Assembly: GCF_018613575.1 (NCBI RefSeq)
Contig: NZ_JAGGPX010000011.1
Span: 1-41,395, forward strand
Length of the DNA: 41,395 nt
DNA from: Planococcus sp. ISL-110
GTDB taxonomy: Bacteria > Bacillota > Bacilli > Bacillales_A > Planococcaceae
Reading direction: 5' to 3'
Each line of letters opens with the position of its first letter. Position 1 is the stretch's first letter. The translations under genes were made by a program, and so were the position numbers. Positions 17,756-27,911 of the stretch are shown here, one piece after another. The notes beneath the pieces are model-generated. The model saw only the letters and a list, made by a program, of their open reading frames with translations. It made no database searches and was not told where the DNA came from.

Positions 17756-17965
17756 TTAAAACTTATCGCCTTTGTCTCCATGGCGCTCCAGCAATTCAGC
17801 GAACGACAGGTTCTTCTCGCGCTCCTTGCGTTCGAATAAGTGCTGCGCTTCTTTTTCTTCTTCCTTCATCTGCTCTTCTTTCAGCAAGTCTTTTTTGGTT
17901 TCTTTCAGTTTCGCCAATATGTCTTCTGACAGCACACTGTTGGATTCTTCTTTTCTTTTAGCCAT
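17756..17965 (-). CDS. yqkK: YqkK-like small charged protein (DUF3886 family)
   Basis: A 69-aa, Lys/Glu-rich, probably coiled-coil protein starting MAKRKEESNSVLSEDILAKL. AAGGAGAG lies close upstream of the ATG at 17965; the longer upstream reading only shadows the thiolase gene. The N-terminal LSEDILAKLKETKKDLLKEEQ and C-terminal NLSFAELLE segments resemble YqkK proteins of Bacillus, whose function is unknown. It follows the thiolase gene by 13 bp and is probably co-transcribed with it. A YqkD-type hydrolase gene lies nearby on the other strand. Confidence 0.7.
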   Translation of the reverse strand: MAKRKEESNSVLSEDILAKLKETKKDLLKEEQMKEEEKEAQHLFERKEREKNLSFAELLERHGDKGDKF

Positions 17966-17978
17966 AGATTTTCTCTCC

Positions 17979-19163
17979 TTAAGGACGTTTGATAACAGTC
18001 GCAATGCCCTGGCCGCCGCCGATGCAAAGCGTCGCAAGACCGGTCTTGGCATCCCGTTTGATCATTTCATGCAGCAAAGTGACGAAAATGCGTGTTCCGC
18101 TCGCTCCAATTGGATGGCCGATCGCAATCGCCCCTCCATTGACATTCAAGATATCATGGTTGAACTCTAATTCACGGTCAACTGCAATCGATTGAGCCGC
18201 AAAAGCTTCGTTCGCCTCGATCAGTTCAATATCTGCAAGAGACATCTCAGCTTTCTGCAAGGCATTTTTCACCGCTTGCACAGGACCGATTCCCATGACA
18301 GCCGGATCGACGCCGGCATTGCCGTTTGCTACTACTGTCGCAAGTGGTGTAAGGCCCAGCTCATCGGCTTTTGCTTTCGACATGACAACAACTGCCGCTG
18401 CCCCGTCATTAATTCCTGAGGCGTTTCCTGCTGTCACGCTGCCATCTTTTTTAAAAGCTGGACGCAGCTTCCCTAGCCGTTCTTCATTTGAATCACTTTT
18501 GACGTACTCGTCCACCTTGAAAATGATTGGATCTCCTTTGCGCTGCGGAATCTCCACTGGCACAATTTCATCGTCAAATCTGCCGGCTTCAATTGCTGCT
18601 GTCGCACGAGCCTGTGAACGGGCTGCAAACTTGTCCTGTTCTTCGCGTGTAATGTCATAGCGGTCGCATAGATTCTCCGCTGTAACACCCATATGGTAAT
18701 CGTTGAATGCGCAAGTCAATCCATCCACCAACATGCTGTCGACCACTTTTTGGTCACCCATGCGGAAACCGCTGCGTGCATTCTCCATCAGGTAAGGTGC
18801 CCGGCTCATGTTTTCCATTCCGCCTGCCACGACGATTTCCGCATCTCCAGCGTAAATCGCTTGGTAAGCCAACTGAATGGATTTTAATCCGGACCCGCAT
18901 ACTTTATTGATGGTCATAGCTGGAACGGTTTCCGGCAGTCCAGCATGGATAGATGCCTGCCTCGCTGGATTTTGGCCAAGTCCTGCTTGAAGCACATTCC
19001 CCATAATGACTTCAGAAACTTGTTTCGGTTGAACGCCTGCACGTTCAATTGCCTCTTTGATGACGATTGCCCCTAATTGTGTAGCCGGCACATCCTTGAG
19101 CGCTCCCTGGAATGAACCTACCGCTGTACGGACAGCGCTTACAATAACGATTGCCTGTGACAT
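17979..19163 (-). CDS. Acetyl-CoA acetyltransferase (thiolase)
   Basis: A 394-aa biosynthetic-type or degradative thiolase that joins or splits acetoacetyl-CoA and two acetyl-CoA. The acyl-accepting cysteine is C89 in [10 protein letters not shown]. The second active-site motif is [15 protein letters not shown], and the catalytic C-terminal cysteine is in [11 protein letters not shown]. Length and motifs match AtoB/MmgA-type enzymes. AAGGGGG precedes the ATG. It is divergent from HMG-CoA lyase, whose products are acetoacetate and acetyl-CoA, so leucine or ketone-body catabolism is a likely setting. Confidence 0.93.
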   Translation of the reverse strand: MSQAIVIVSAVRTAVGSFQGALKDVPATQLGAIVIKEAIERAGVQPKQVSEVIMGNVLQAGLGQNPARQASIHAGLPETVPAMTINKVCGSGLKSIQLAYQAIYAGDAEIVVAGGMENMSRAPYLMENARSGFRMGDQKVVDSMLVDGLTCAFNDYHMGVTAENLCDRYDITREEQDKFAARSQARATAAIEAGRFDDEIVPVEIPQRKGDPIIFKVDEYVKSDSNEERLGKLRPAFKKDGSVTAGNASGINDGAAAVVVMSKAKADELGLTPLATVVANGNAGVDPAVMGIGPVQAVKNALQKAEMSLADIELIEANEAFAAQSIAVDRELEFNHDILNVNGGAIAIGHPIGASGTRIFVTLLHEMIKRDAKTGLATLCIGGGQGIATVIKRP

Positions 19164-19195
19164 GTACTTTTCCCCCTTGGTTGATTGTTTGTCAG

Positions 19196-19223
19196 TTGCT
19201 CTTTTATCCCTTCCCTCTATACA
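19196..19223 (+). promoter_or_regulatory. Candidate promoter of the HMG-CoA lyase gene
   Basis: TTGCTC (19196-19201) and TATACA (19218-19223) are separated by 16 bp, 21 bp before the ATG at 19245. This is in the 81-bp region between the divergent thiolase and lyase genes. Confidence 0.45.
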
Positions 19224-19244
19224 ATGGAAAGCAGGGGGGATATT

Positions 19245-20144
19245 ATGTTCAGTTTACCAAAAAATGCAACGATTATCGAGGTCGGGCCACGAGATGGCCT
19301 ACAAAACGAGGGAAAACTTGTCAAAACCGAAGATAAACTTCAATTTATAACTGCTTTACAGCAAGCCGGAATCCAGGAAATGGAGATAACGTCCTTTGTG
19401 TCGCCAAAATGGGTGCCTCAAATGGCTGATGCGAAGGAGATTGTGGCTCAGACGAACAAGACCGGGCGCCAGTTCGTATTGACGCCAAATGAACGCGGCA
19501 TCACTGCAGCTCTTGATTCAGGCGCGCAATCACTTGCCGTTTTTGTCGGTGTTTCCAACAGCTTTAATAAGAAAAACATCAATAAAACCACTGAAGAAAG
19601 TATGGACGCGTTAAAACCGCTGATCCTTAACTTGAAAGCCCAAGGTGTTTTTGTCCGCGCCTGCATATCGACGGCATTCTACTGTCCCTTTGAAGGTGCT
19701 ATATCACCAGAAGCCACCATTGCGCTTTGCCGCCAATTCGTGGATTGGGGAGTTGACGAATTGAGTGTCGCCGATACAATCGGCATGGCGAACCCGAAGG
19801 AAAGCTATGAGTTATTCACTAAGCTGCTCCAAGCCTTTCCAGAGGTATTGATGACCGCCCATTTCCATGACACACGCAGGATGGCCTTAGCCAATATCAC
19901 AGCAGCGCTTCAGGCAGGTGTGACCCGCTTTGATGCCTCTGCAGGCGGATTGGGTGGGTGTCCTTTTGCACCTGGTGCTACTGGCAATGTTGCGACAGAG
20001 GATGTCGTCAACATGCTTCACCGTATGGATGTCCAGACAGGAATTGACTTGGACCTTCTTTGCCAGGCGATTGAAAAAATTGAACCTCATGTGACAAATC
20101 CAGTTGCGACCGGCATGTACACGCTCTACAAAAATCAGGTATAA
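19245..20144 (+). CDS. yngG: Hydroxymethylglutaryl-CoA lyase
   Basis: A 299-aa TIM-barrel lyase that cleaves 3-hydroxy-3-methylglutaryl-CoA to acetoacetate and acetyl-CoA, the last step of leucine degradation. The motif [11 protein letters not shown] (metal Asp and catalytic Arg) lies near the N-terminus, the metal-binding HxH in [14 protein letters not shown], and the catalytic cysteine loop in [22 protein letters not shown] lies 5 nt before the ATG at 19245; upstream in-frame starts fall inside the promoter. The length equals that of B. subtilis YngG. It is followed 12 bp later by the YqkD-like hydrolase gene, probably in one operon. Confidence 0.93.
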   Translation: MFSLPKNATIIEVGPRDGLQNEGKLVKTEDKLQFITALQQAGIQEMEITSFVSPKWVPQMADAKEIVAQTNKTGRQFVLTPNERGITAALDSGAQSLAVFVGVSNSFNKKNINKTTEESMDALKPLILNLKAQGVFVRACISTAFYCPFEGAISPEATIALCRQFVDWGVDELSVADTIGMANPKESYELFTKLLQAFPEVLMTAHFHDTRRMALANITAALQAGVTRFDASAGGLGGCPFAPGATGNVATEDVVNMLHRMDVQTGIDLDLLCQAIEKIEPHVTNPVATGMYTLYKNQV

Positions 20145-20156
20145 GGAGTTTACAGC

Positions 20157-21137
20157 ATGAAGAAAAAATTGATCTGGACTTCCGCCATTGTTTCCAGTGT
20201 CCTTACAGCATCGGCCGCAGTTGTAGGATTTATCGCCAGCAACCGGCTGATGTACGTAAAGAAAAAAGATGAACAGCTGATCCTGGAACGGGAAACCAGC
20301 GCAAAACGCTATGATGAAGTATGGTACGCCAATGTACCGAAAAGCGAACAATGGATCGAATCGGAAAATGGGTATCCAATTAAAGCCATTTTCCTTGAGC
20401 CGCATGAAACCAACCGCTATGTCATCATTTGCCACGGAGTCACGGAGTCTAAAGTCAACTCTTTCAAGTTTGCGCGGATGTTTGAGCGAATGGGGTTTAA
20501 TACGGTCGTCTACGACCATCGGCGCCACGGCGATTCCGGAGGGAAAACGACCAGTTTCGGCCATTTTGAAAAGATTGATCTCAAGGCTGTCGTACAGGCA
20601 CTGAAACTGCATGCCGGAGCGGATTTGTTTTACGGTATTCATGGTGAATCGATGGGAGCCGCGACAACGCTTCTATACGCCGGTATGGAAGATACTGCAG
20701 ACTTCTATATTTCCGATTGTGCATATTCCGATATTTACGACCAGGTTCTCCATGTCATGAAAACGACAACGCCGCTGCGCACCACGTTGGCACTGCGTCT
20801 CGCCAGCCTTTTCATGAAAATGCGGGATGGCTACTTCATCTCTACTGTATCACCAAGGGAAATCGTCAAAAACATTCAGAAGCCTGTTCTTTTTATCCAC
20901 AGTGTCAATGATGATTTTGTCCTGCCGAAAATGAGTGAGGAGCTCTATGCCTTAAAGCGAGGGCCAAAAGAATTGAAGCTGTTTGCCGAAGGTGCACACG
21001 CACAGTCCTTCAACAGGAATCCTGAGGAATATGAAGAGACAGTCGCCGAATTCCTCATGAAATATGGACTGCTGACAGCCGGGCAGCAAGAAACGCACCG
21101 GGCATCTGCAGAAGCTATGCCGAGTGGCATAAAATAA
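20157..21137 (+). CDS. yqkD: YqkD-like alpha/beta hydrolase
   Basis: A 326-aa protein with an N-terminal membrane anchor (about residues 7-28) and an extracytoplasmic or membrane-associated alpha/beta-hydrolase fold. The nucleophile serine is in GIHGESMGAATT, the oxyanion segment in ICHGVTESKVNS, the family stretch in YDHRRHGDSGGKTTSFG, an acid in HSVNDDFVLP and the catalytic histidine in EGAHAQSF. These match YqkD of B. subtilis. The ATG has AAGGAG 8 nt upstream. It follows HMG-CoA lyase and ends at a terminator. Substrate unknown. Confidence 0.85.
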   Translation: MKKKLIWTSAIVSSVLTASAAVVGFIASNRLMYVKKKDEQLILERETSAKRYDEVWYANVPKSEQWIESENGYPIKAIFLEPHETNRYVIICHGVTESKVNSFKFARMFERMGFNTVVYDHRRHGDSGGKTTSFGHFEKIDLKAVVQALKLHAGADLFYGIHGESMGAATTLLYAGMEDTADFYISDCAYSDIYDQVLHVMKTTTPLRTTLALRLASLFMKMRDGYFISTVSPREIVKNIQKPVLFIHSVNDDFVLPKMSEELYALKRGPKELKLFAEGAHAQSFNRNPEEYEETVAEFLMKYGLLTAGQQETHRASAEAMPSGIK

Positions 21138-21161
21138 AAAGCACTCCGTGGAGTGCTTTTT
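21136..21161. terminator. Bidirectional terminator
   Basis: AAAAAGCACTCC/GGAGTGCTTTTT is a perfect 12-bp inverted repeat with a 2-nt centre between the convergent yqkD-like gene and the small gene at 21163-21444. Confidence 0.85.
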
Positions 21162-21162
21162 C

Positions 21163-21444
21163 TTATGGCGTTTTCTTCTTGTTGAGAACCAGCTTCATGC
21201 CCGCCTGCCCTTCTGCTCCGATAAACAATTCGGTAATCGGCCCACTTTTCACAATGCCAGTGACATGCAGTTCGATGGTATCCAAATTGTAATCGGTCAT
21301 GTCCTTTACCAATTCCTGTATTTTGTCCAGCGAGACCGGAAATGCTTTTTTCAAACTAGTGCTCTCCAGATGGAACTTTCCTTTTTCCTTTTCATCTTCT
21401 TCAATAACCGGCAAGTAGAACAGCAACTCTTCGTTATCCGCCAT
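21163..21444 (-). CDS. Small acidic protein of unknown function
   Basis: A 93-aa protein (MADNEELLFYLPVIEED...), with AAAGGAGG upstream of the ATG. It has no membrane segment and no cysteine. The second half (VSLDKIQELVKDM, then LDTIELHVTGIV, then a Gly-containing strand and LVLNKK) resembles the helix-strand-strand layout of the small Pepco (peptidase co-occurring) domain, but this is a weak impression made without a search. It stands alone between terminators. Confidence 0.6.
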   Translation of the reverse strand: MADNEELLFYLPVIEEDEKEKGKFHLESTSLKKAFPVSLDKIQELVKDMTDYNLDTIELHVTGIVKSGPITELFIGAEGQAGMKLVLNKKKTP

Positions 21445-21552
21445 ATAGAATTCCTCCTTTGATTACTGCCTAGAAGTTGGAGCAATACAACTGGGATCTT
21501 ATTGGCATCATACCCGTTATGCGGAATTCTAATTGCTGGTTGAAAACAAAAT

Positions 21553-21579
21553 AAAAAAGCACTCCTCAGAGTACTTTTT
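21553..21579 (-). terminator. Terminator of yneF
   Basis: AAAAAGCACTC ctca GAGTACTTTTT forms a stem with one mismatch and T/A-rich flanks, overlapping the 3' end of yneF. It closely resembles the terminator at 21136-21161. Confidence 0.65.
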
Positions 21580-21820
21580 ATTTTTTAGCTGGTTTGCCAG
21601 GTTTGGTTGACGCTTTATTCATCTGAGACATCATTTGATTGATTTTCTTTTGAGACGGTTTTTGTCCCATTTGCATCATCATGATTCGCAGCATTTCTTC
21701 ATTGATTGGTGGGTTGTCTTGCAAATATTTCATCATATATCGACGTGCGATAAAGAATCCAAGTGCAACACCTGCGAGTAAAGCCACGATAACGATTACG
21801 ATCCAGATCCATGTATCCAT
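21578..21820 (-). CDS. yneF: YneF family membrane protein (UPF0154)
   Basis: An 80-aa protein with one N-terminal transmembrane helix ([20 protein letters not shown]) followed by the family signature [20 protein letters not shown] and a basic tail rich in Met, Lys and Gln. GAAGGAGG precedes the ATG at 21820. In B. subtilis it is found near tkt, as here. The sirA (yneE) gene that lies between tkt and yneF in B. subtilis is absent. Function unknown. Confidence 0.9.
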   Translation of the reverse strand: MDTWIWIVIVIVALLAGVALGFFIARRYMMKYLQDNPPINEEMLRIMMMQMGQKPSQKKINQMMSQMNKASTKPGKPAKK

Positions 21821-21992
21821 TCTTGTTACCTCCTTCGTGTTGCGTAAATAAGTAATGCACCACAATGGATTATACTATAAAAAAAGAATTGTGACCATAA
21901 GTAGGTAAATAATAAACAGAAACTTCACTTAGAAAAACTTATTTTCGAACTCCATCAAGCAGGTATTGATGTTCTATCCACTTAAACAGAAC

Positions 21993-22021
21993 AAAAAAAT
22001 GGAGGCATCAGCTGCCTCCAT
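21993..22021 (-). terminator. Terminator of tkt
   Basis: ATGGAGGCA tcagc TGCCTCCAT forms a stem of about 9 bp, followed on the minus strand by seven T residues (21999-21993), 9 bp after the tkt stop. Confidence 0.88.
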
Positions 22022-22029
22022 TCTCCAAC

Positions 22030-24033
22030 TTAGTTTTCGTTGATCAAGCTTTTCACTTTGCTTGCTACGTTATCAGCAGTAAAACCGAATTCTTCCATGA
22101 TGCGATCGCCTGGTGCACTTGCGCCAAAACGGTCGATTGAAAGAATGTCGCCTTCGTCGCCTGTGTAGCGATCCCAGCCGAACGATGTACCCACTTCAAT
22201 AGCCAAGCGTTTTTTGACCGTTTTTGGAATAACGGATTGCTTGTATTCCTTGTCCTGTTTCTCGAAACGGTCCCAAGATGGCATAGAAACAACAGAAACT
22301 GCAATTCCTTCTTCTGCCAATTGTTTTTGTGCAGTGATAGCCAAGCTTACTTCAGAGCCAGTTGCCAGCAATAGCGCCTGCGGATTTTCAGCAGGTGATA
22401 CGACGTAAGCACCTTTCTCTACTCCCGCTTCAGCAAGTTCCGCACTGTTTTCCAAAATTGGCAAGTCCTGACGTGAAAGAACCAATAATGTCGGTGTTGT
22501 TTTAGCTGTTAAAGCCAATCGCCATGCGGCTTTTGTTTCGTTGGCATCAGCAGGACGGACAACGCTCAAGTTCGGCATTGCACGAAGAGAAGCCAAATGT
22601 TCAACCGGTTCATGAGTCGGACCATCTTCCCCAACTGCTACACTGTCATGCGTGAAGACATAAGTTACAGGAAGCCCCATCAATGCAGCCAAGCGAATCG
22701 CCGGACGGACATAGTCACTGAAGACGAAGAAAGTTCCACCGAAGACATGCAAACCGCCATGCAAAGCCATACCGTTCAAGGCAGCGCCCATTGCAAATTC
22801 ACGAACGCCGAACCAAATGTTACGCCCTTCAGGATGTTCTGCATCAAAATCGCCAGCGCCTTTGATGTTTGTTTTATTGGATCCTGCAAGGTCAGCACTG
22901 CCGCCGAAGAATGAAGGAACCGTTTTTGCGATTGCATTGATCATATCTCCAGAAGAAGAACGGGTTGCCTGCTTCTTGCCAAATTCATATGTTGGGAATT
23001 CAGCATCAAAGTTTTCTGGAAGGTCGCCGCGAATCGCCATTTGCAATTGTTCAGCCAATTCCGGATGTGCCGATTTGTACTGTGCATACAATTCGTTCCA
23101 CTGGGATTCAGCTTTTTCACCAAGCTCTTCCGTTGCTTGCTCAAAAGTTTCATATACTTCTTCAGGTACGTGAAAATCTGTATCGAAAGTCCACTCATAA
23201 TATTCTTTGACCAATTTCATTTCATCTTCACCGAGTGGTGCTCCGTGTGCGTCCGCTTTACCGGATTTGTTAGGAGCTCCGTAACCGATCACCGTTTTCA
23301 CTTCAATCAATGTCGGTTTGTCTGATGAGTTTTTAGCTTGTGCGATTTTTTCAGACAAATCGTCCAATACATTGCCGTCATCTACGCGCAGGTAGTTCCA
23401 GCCATATGATTCAAAACGCTTTTGAACATTTTCAGAGAAACTTTTGCCTAATGGCCCGTCCAATGAAATGTCATTGCTGTCATAAAGCACAACCAATTTA
23501 TTTAATTTCAAATGGCCTGCAAGAGAAATAGCTTCTCCAGCAACGCCTTCCATCAAATCTCCATCACCGCATAAAGAAAACGTATGGTGATCGACGACGT
23601 TCAAGCCTTCTTTATTATATGTAGCCGCTAGATGACGCTCAGCCATTGCCATGCCGACTGCCATGCCAATTCCTTGGCCGAGTGGTCCGGTTGTTGCTTC
23701 GACGCCTGTAGTGTGGCCATATTCCGGATGTCCTGGTGTTTTAGAATCCCATTGGCGGAAATTCTTGATTTCATCCATTTCCAAACCATAGCCGCTCAAA
23801 TGAAGCAAGCTGTATAGAAGCATGGAACCATGCCCTGCCGATAACACAAAACGGTCGCGGTTAAACCAATCCGGATTTTTCGGGTTGTGGTTCATGTGTT
23901 TAGTCCACAATGTATACGCCATTGGAGCTGCGCCCATTGGCAATCCTGGATGACCAGAATTTGCTTTTTCAATAGCATCGATAGAAAGTGTTCGAATTGT
24001 AGTCACTGCAAGTTGATCTGCGTGGGTTGACAT
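22030..24033 (-). CDS. tkt: Transketolase
   Basis: A 667-aa thiamine-diphosphate enzyme of the non-oxidative pentose phosphate pathway, moving two-carbon units between sugar phosphates. Visible motifs are [13 protein letters not shown] near residue 30, the ThDP-binding [13 protein letters not shown] around residue 155, the transketolase motif [17 protein letters not shown] around residue 470, and the C-terminal domain with GSEVSLA. The start is the ATG at 24033 ([10 protein letters not shown]) with GAGAGGA upstream. It lies 87 bp downstream of ynzC, as in Bacillus. Confidence 0.97.
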   Translation of the reverse strand: MSTHADQLAVTTIRTLSIDAIEKANSGHPGLPMGAAPMAYTLWTKHMNHNPKNPDWFNRDRFVLSAGHGSMLLYSLLHLSGYGLEMDEIKNFRQWDSKTPGHPEYGHTTGVEATTGPLGQGIGMAVGMAMAERHLAATYNKEGLNVVDHHTFSLCGDGDLMEGVAGEAISLAGHLKLNKLVVLYDSNDISLDGPLGKSFSENVQKRFESYGWNYLRVDDGNVLDDLSEKIAQAKNSSDKPTLIEVKTVIGYGAPNKSGKADAHGAPLGEDEMKLVKEYYEWTFDTDFHVPEEVYETFEQATEELGEKAESQWNELYAQYKSAHPELAEQLQMAIRGDLPENFDAEFPTYEFGKKQATRSSSGDMINAIAKTVPSFFGGSADLAGSNKTNIKGAGDFDAEHPEGRNIWFGVREFAMGAALNGMALHGGLHVFGGTFFVFSDYVRPAIRLAALMGLPVTYVFTHDSVAVGEDGPTHEPVEHLASLRAMPNLSVVRPADANETKAAWRLALTAKTTPTLLVLSRQDLPILENSAELAEAGVEKGAYVVSPAENPQALLLATGSEVSLAITAQKQLAEEGIAVSVVSMPSWDRFEKQDKEYKQSVIPKTVKKRLAIEVGTSFGWDRYTGDEGDILSIDRFGASAPGDRIMEEFGFTADNVASKVKSLINEN

Positions 24034-24120
24034 AGTAACATCCTCTCTCAAACAAAAATTTAATCCCTTTCTAGTTTAGTCAACTATAGAAAAGAATACA
24101 ATGAAAAAGAGAATAAGTAT

Positions 24121-24354
24121 TTAATTCAAATACTTATTCTCTCGAAGATTTTTGACCTTTTCCGGAGTTACATCATTTCCGTTGGGATCAATCACTTTTA
24201 CATTTTCAATTGTGCCGCGCATTGTTTTGCGGAAAGTCTGCAAGTATTCCTGGCGCAAAGAAGATTGCTCTTTCGCCTCTTCTTTCGATAAACCAGCAGT
24301 TTTTGATTTGCGTGACAGCTGATTTATTCGACTTAATTTGTCTGGAGGTAACAT
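24121..24354 (-). CDS. ynzC: YnzC family protein (DUF896)
   Basis: A 77-aa helical hairpin protein starting MLPPDKLSRINQLSRKSK, with the family stretch GLSKEEAKEQSSLRQEYLQTFR. The ATG at 24354 is chosen because AAAGGTGG stands 6 nt upstream, while the earlier ATG at 24360 touches the ribosome site. The length equals that of B. subtilis YnzC, an SOS-region gene of unknown role. It sits between yneB and tkt, with 52 bp to yneB, and probably belongs to the LexA-controlled yneA operon. Confidence 0.92.
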   Translation of the reverse strand: MLPPDKLSRINQLSRKSKTAGLSKEEAKEQSSLRQEYLQTFRKTMRGTIENVKVIDPNGNDVTPEKVKNLRENKYLN

Positions 24355-24412
24355 AGACATCCACCTTTCTTCCTTTCATATGGTACAAAAAAAGTCGGGT
24401 TTCTGCAATGTT

Positions 24413-25380
<968 letters not shown>

Positions 25381-25408
25381 GTAGATCTCCTCCTAAGAAT
25401 AAGTGTTC

Positions 25409-25422
25409 GGAATGTATGTTCT
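25409..25422. promoter_or_regulatory. LexA box 1 (yneA proximal)
   Basis: GGAAT-GTAT-GTTCT is a partial match to the Gram-positive SOS box CGAAC-N4-GTTCG, 7 of 10 defined positions. It lies between the yneA -10 and the yneA start. Confidence 0.65.
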
Positions 25423-25432
25423 CATACTAATG

Positions 25433-25446
25433 CGAACAGGTGTTTT
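25433..25446. promoter_or_regulatory. LexA box 2 (within the yneA promoter)
   Basis: CGAAC-AGGT-GTTTT lies precisely between the yneA -35 (25447-25452) and -10 (25424-25429), where bound LexA would block RNA polymerase. Confidence 0.85.
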
Positions 25447-25462
25447 TGTCAAGAATAAAATT

Positions 25463-25476
25463 CGAACCTATGTTTG
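25463..25476. promoter_or_regulatory. LexA box 3 (lexA promoter)
   Basis: CGAAC-CTAT-GTTTG overlaps the lexA -35 TTGCAT (25474-25479); the extended -10 TGgTATACT ends at 25502 with a 17-bp spacer. This supports lexA autorepression. Confidence 0.85.
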
Positions 25477-25545
25477 CATTTCATTGCCCGAGTTGGTATA
25501 CTATTGGTAGAAATTAAGTAGAATTACTCAAATGAGGTGAACCTG

Positions 25546-26166
25546 TTGAAAAAAGTATCGAAACGCCAAGAAGATATCCTGACGTTCATAAAAGAAGAAG
25601 TTCGCTTAAAAGGTTATCCACCGTCCGTTCGTGAAATTGGCGAAGCAGTTGGTCTTGCATCCAGCTCGACTGTACACGGCCACTTGGCACGCCTTGAAAG
25701 CAAAGGCCTGATCCGCCGCGATCCAACAAAACCGAGAGCAATTGAAGTAATCAGCACTGATGAAGCGCTTATTGATAAAAGTCCAGTTTTACATGTACCG
25801 TTGATCGGTAAAGTAACTGCCGGTATTCCAATTACCGCAATCGAAAATGTAGAAGAATACTTTCCTCTTCCTCAAAGCTACGGCACAGAGGATGACCATA
25901 TCTTCATGTTGGAGATCATGGGCGAGAGTATGATTGAGGCTGGAATTCTAAACGGTGATTATGTAATTGTTAAACAGCAGCAAACCGCTAATAATGGTGA
26001 TATCGTTGTAGCGATGACAGCTGAAGATGAAGCAACGGTGAAACGTTTCTTCCGTGAAGAAAATTATTTCCGTCTGCAGCCTGAAAACTCATCAATGGAC
26101 CCAATCATCGTCGACCAGGTTTCCATTCTTGGGAAAGTCGTTGGAGTTTACCGCCAAATCCACTAA
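25546..26166 (+). CDS. lexA: SOS repressor LexA
   Basis: A 206-aa repressor and autoprotease. The N-terminal winged helix contains [23 protein letters not shown]. The Ala-Gly cleavage site is in GKVTAGIPI, the catalytic serine in [10 protein letters not shown], and the lysine in EATVKRF. The TTG at 25546 is chosen because GAGGTG stands 6 nt upstream and the protein then begins [12 protein letters not shown], matching other LexA; GTG at 25537 would overlap the ribosome site. It is divergent from yneAB and followed by a terminator. Confidence 0.97.
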   Translation: MKKVSKRQEDILTFIKEEVRLKGYPPSVREIGEAVGLASSSTVHGHLARLESKGLIRRDPTKPRAIEVISTDEALIDKSPVLHVPLIGKVTAGIPITAIENVEEYFPLPQSYGTEDDHIFMLEIMGESMIEAGILNGDYVIVKQQQTANNGDIVVAMTAEDEATVKRFFREENYFRLQPENSSMDPIIVDQVSILGKVVGVYRQIH

Positions 26167-26198
26167 AAAAACACCGGGAAAATTTCCTGGTGTTTTTT
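26166..26198 (+). terminator. Terminator of lexA
   Basis: AAAAACACC.GGAAA pairs with TTTCC.GGTGTTTTT (one G-T pair), immediately after the lexA stop and followed by a T run. Confidence 0.88.
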
Positions 26199-26233
26199 GA
26201 TTATATTTTTATTATGTAAACAAAATCGTTTGG

Positions 26234-26968
26234 TTATTGTTTGCTGCAACTAAAAGCTAAAATTACCGGAATTCGTTTTCTTCTTTTGTATTCCTCATCA
26301 TCCTCGAAATATTGCCGTTTCGGCATGCCTTCCTGGAGTCCTGTGACAGTGAATCCTGCATTGGTTAAAGCCGTAAAATAGGTTTCAATAGTCCGGTGGT
26401 ACTTAACCACTATTTTCTCGATCCACGGTTCCTGCCTTTCTCCTTCTTCAAAGTAATCATCTACAATCCAGCTGCCCCTTTTCTCCCTGGATTTTTTACT
26501 TTCAAAAGAGGATGTCGTCAGTGGGTGCTGAACACTGAAGACGAACTTTCCTTGGGACTTTAATGTTTTGTAGATATTTTTGAAGAGCTCTTCCACTTCG
26601 GGCAAATAATGAATTGCTAAACAGGAAGTAACCATGTCATAGCATTTCTCAGGATAATCGAATGATTCCATCGTGGCTAAAGTGATGCATCCATCCAAGC
26701 CCTCTAGGTTTTGAGCTGCCAGCCTGCCCATCCCTTCAGACCCTTCGACTCCATGGTAATAGAGCGCGCCGGACTCTAGAAGCTCTTTTCCGAATTGGGC
26801 ATCTCCACATCCCAAATCCAGTATGCGCTGGTTTTAAAACGCTCCCAGCAGTTCATAGATCATCGGCTTTTCAATGCTGTTATTGGGGCTTTCAGTTCGA
26901 TTCCTTCTGCGCAGAAAGTTCTCCAAAAAATCTTTTTCGTTATATGCACTTGGACCCGTGAATTTCAT
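26234..26968 (-). pseudogene. SAM-dependent methyltransferase gene broken by an in-frame TAA
   Basis: From a good start (ATG at 26968, GGAGGGG 4 nt upstream) the reading runs MKFTGPSAYNEKDFLENFL to codon 44, meets TAA at 26836-26834, then continues in the same frame as NQRILDLGCGDAQFGKELLE. The downstream part is a class I methyltransferase with the SAM motif LDLGCGDAQFG, motif II-type MESFDYPEKCYDMVTS, and a C-terminal lobe to residue 244. A single nonsense codon separates the N-terminal helix from the SAM fold. Restart at the TTG in LDLGCG would lose half of motif I, so the gene is probably inactive. A sequencing error remains possible. Confidence 0.8.
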
Positions 26969-27011
26969 GTAACCCCTCCAAAGTCAGATTTATCAATTAA
27001 TAATTCGGACT

Positions 27012-27037
27012 AAAAAAAGGGCTGCATAAGCAGCACC
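27012..27037 (-). terminator. Terminator of the small gene at 27067-27261
   Basis: A GCTGC/GCAGC stem with loop ATAA and added GG/CC pairs is followed on the minus strand by seven T residues (27018-27012). Confidence 0.65.
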
Positions 27038-27066
27038 TTTCGTGCAGCTTATTGAGAAGAAGCCTT

Positions 27067-27261
27067 CTACAATTCGCTGACTTTTATATATTTAACTAAA
27101 TTGATTGTAATTCGATATATATCGCCTGTTTCCGTATCGGAAATTTCATATGTGCCATTGGAAGGGATTTTGCTTAATGCCGACTCCTTGTCCACAGCCT
27201 GGACATTATGAATAATGGTATTGCCCTGATCAAAACTAAATTCTACTTGAAACGATTTCAT
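27067..27261 (-). CDS. Small protein of unknown function
   Basis: A 64-aa protein (MKSFQVEFSFDQGNTIIHNV...) with a strong ribosome site, AAGGAGG 7 nt before the ATG. The pattern is strand-rich: an N-terminal strand, a short helix (DKESALSKI) and two C-terminal strands (YEISDTETGDIYRITINL). No membrane segment or recognised domain is present. It lies between the broken methyltransferase and a membrane-anchored gene, all on the same strand, and has its own terminator. Confidence 0.65.
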   Translation of the reverse strand: MKSFQVEFSFDQGNTIIHNVQAVDKESALSKIPSNGTYEISDTETGDIYRITINLVKYIKVSEL

Positions 27262-27323
27262 GCAATGGCCTCCTTCATTCTATTTGCTTTGTCTTCGTGA
27301 ATCAGTCTACCATATTTAAGGCT

Positions 27324-27755
27324 TTATTGCTGTTTGTATAATTCCTTATAGGCGATCACTTTAAGAGCCAGCAGTTCTTCTTCTGTCAAATCCTCTTCTA
27401 GTTTTTGAATTACTTCTTCTGGGGACATTGTACCGTCCTCAACTCCGGACTTCATTTTAGCCAAATCCGTTATTCCTACCTTTTTGATCACTGTACCTGC
27501 AGCATCAGCGGTTGTTTGGAACGGCAATGCTTCGCTCTCCTGTTCCGCAACCTGGGCTTGTTCTATGTATTCAAGCATCTGCGGATCATTTTCTACATAC
27601 TCCACGATTTTTTCCATCTTGCCATTATTCCGCAGTTCTTCCGTCGCTCCCGCAACCAAACGATCTGCCGAAAAATCCGGACCTACGACATATACACCAA
27701 TTCCCACGAATGAAAAGAGGATGAGGAAGATAAGTATTGTCATTAAAAAGCGCAT
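27324..27755 (-). CDS. Membrane-anchored protein of unknown function
   Basis: A 143-aa protein with an N-terminal hydrophobic helix (FLMTILIFLILFSFVGIGVYVV) and an acidic, helical remainder rich in Glu (YVENDPQMLEYIEQAQ; EEVIQKLEEDLTEEELLALKVIAY). It is likely anchored to the membrane with most of the protein on one side. AGGAGG stands 8 nt before the ATG. The family is not recognised. The gene is 62 bp upstream of the small gene at 27067-27261. Confidence 0.75.
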   Translation of the reverse strand: MRFLMTILIFLILFSFVGIGVYVVGPDFSADRLVAGATEELRNNGKMEKIVEYVENDPQMLEYIEQAQVAEQESEALPFQTTADAAGTVIKKVGITDLAKMKSGVEDGTMSPEEVIQKLEEDLTEEELLALKVIAYKELYKQQ

Positions 27756-27820
27756 AGCCGATCCCTCCTATGTTTTCAGATTAGTATAACAGTAGACGTA
27801 TAAATGTGTATAATGTTACC

Positions 27821-27873
27821 AAAAAAAAAAAAAAAAAAAAGAAAACCCCGTTCCCAATTCTTTGCAGAACGGG
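27821..27873 (-). terminator. Terminator with a 20-nt poly(A)/poly(T) tract
   Basis: CCCGTTC (27847-27853) pairs with GAACGGG (27867-27873); on the minus strand the stem is followed by TTTTC and then 20 uninterrupted T residues (27840-27821). It ends the gene at 27912-28103. The homopolymer is long enough to vary between isolates or to be misread in assembly. Confidence 0.8.
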
Positions 27874-27911
27874 AGCCGAGGCTCTTCCTTGTTTAAGTAA
27901 ATTCATTTACT

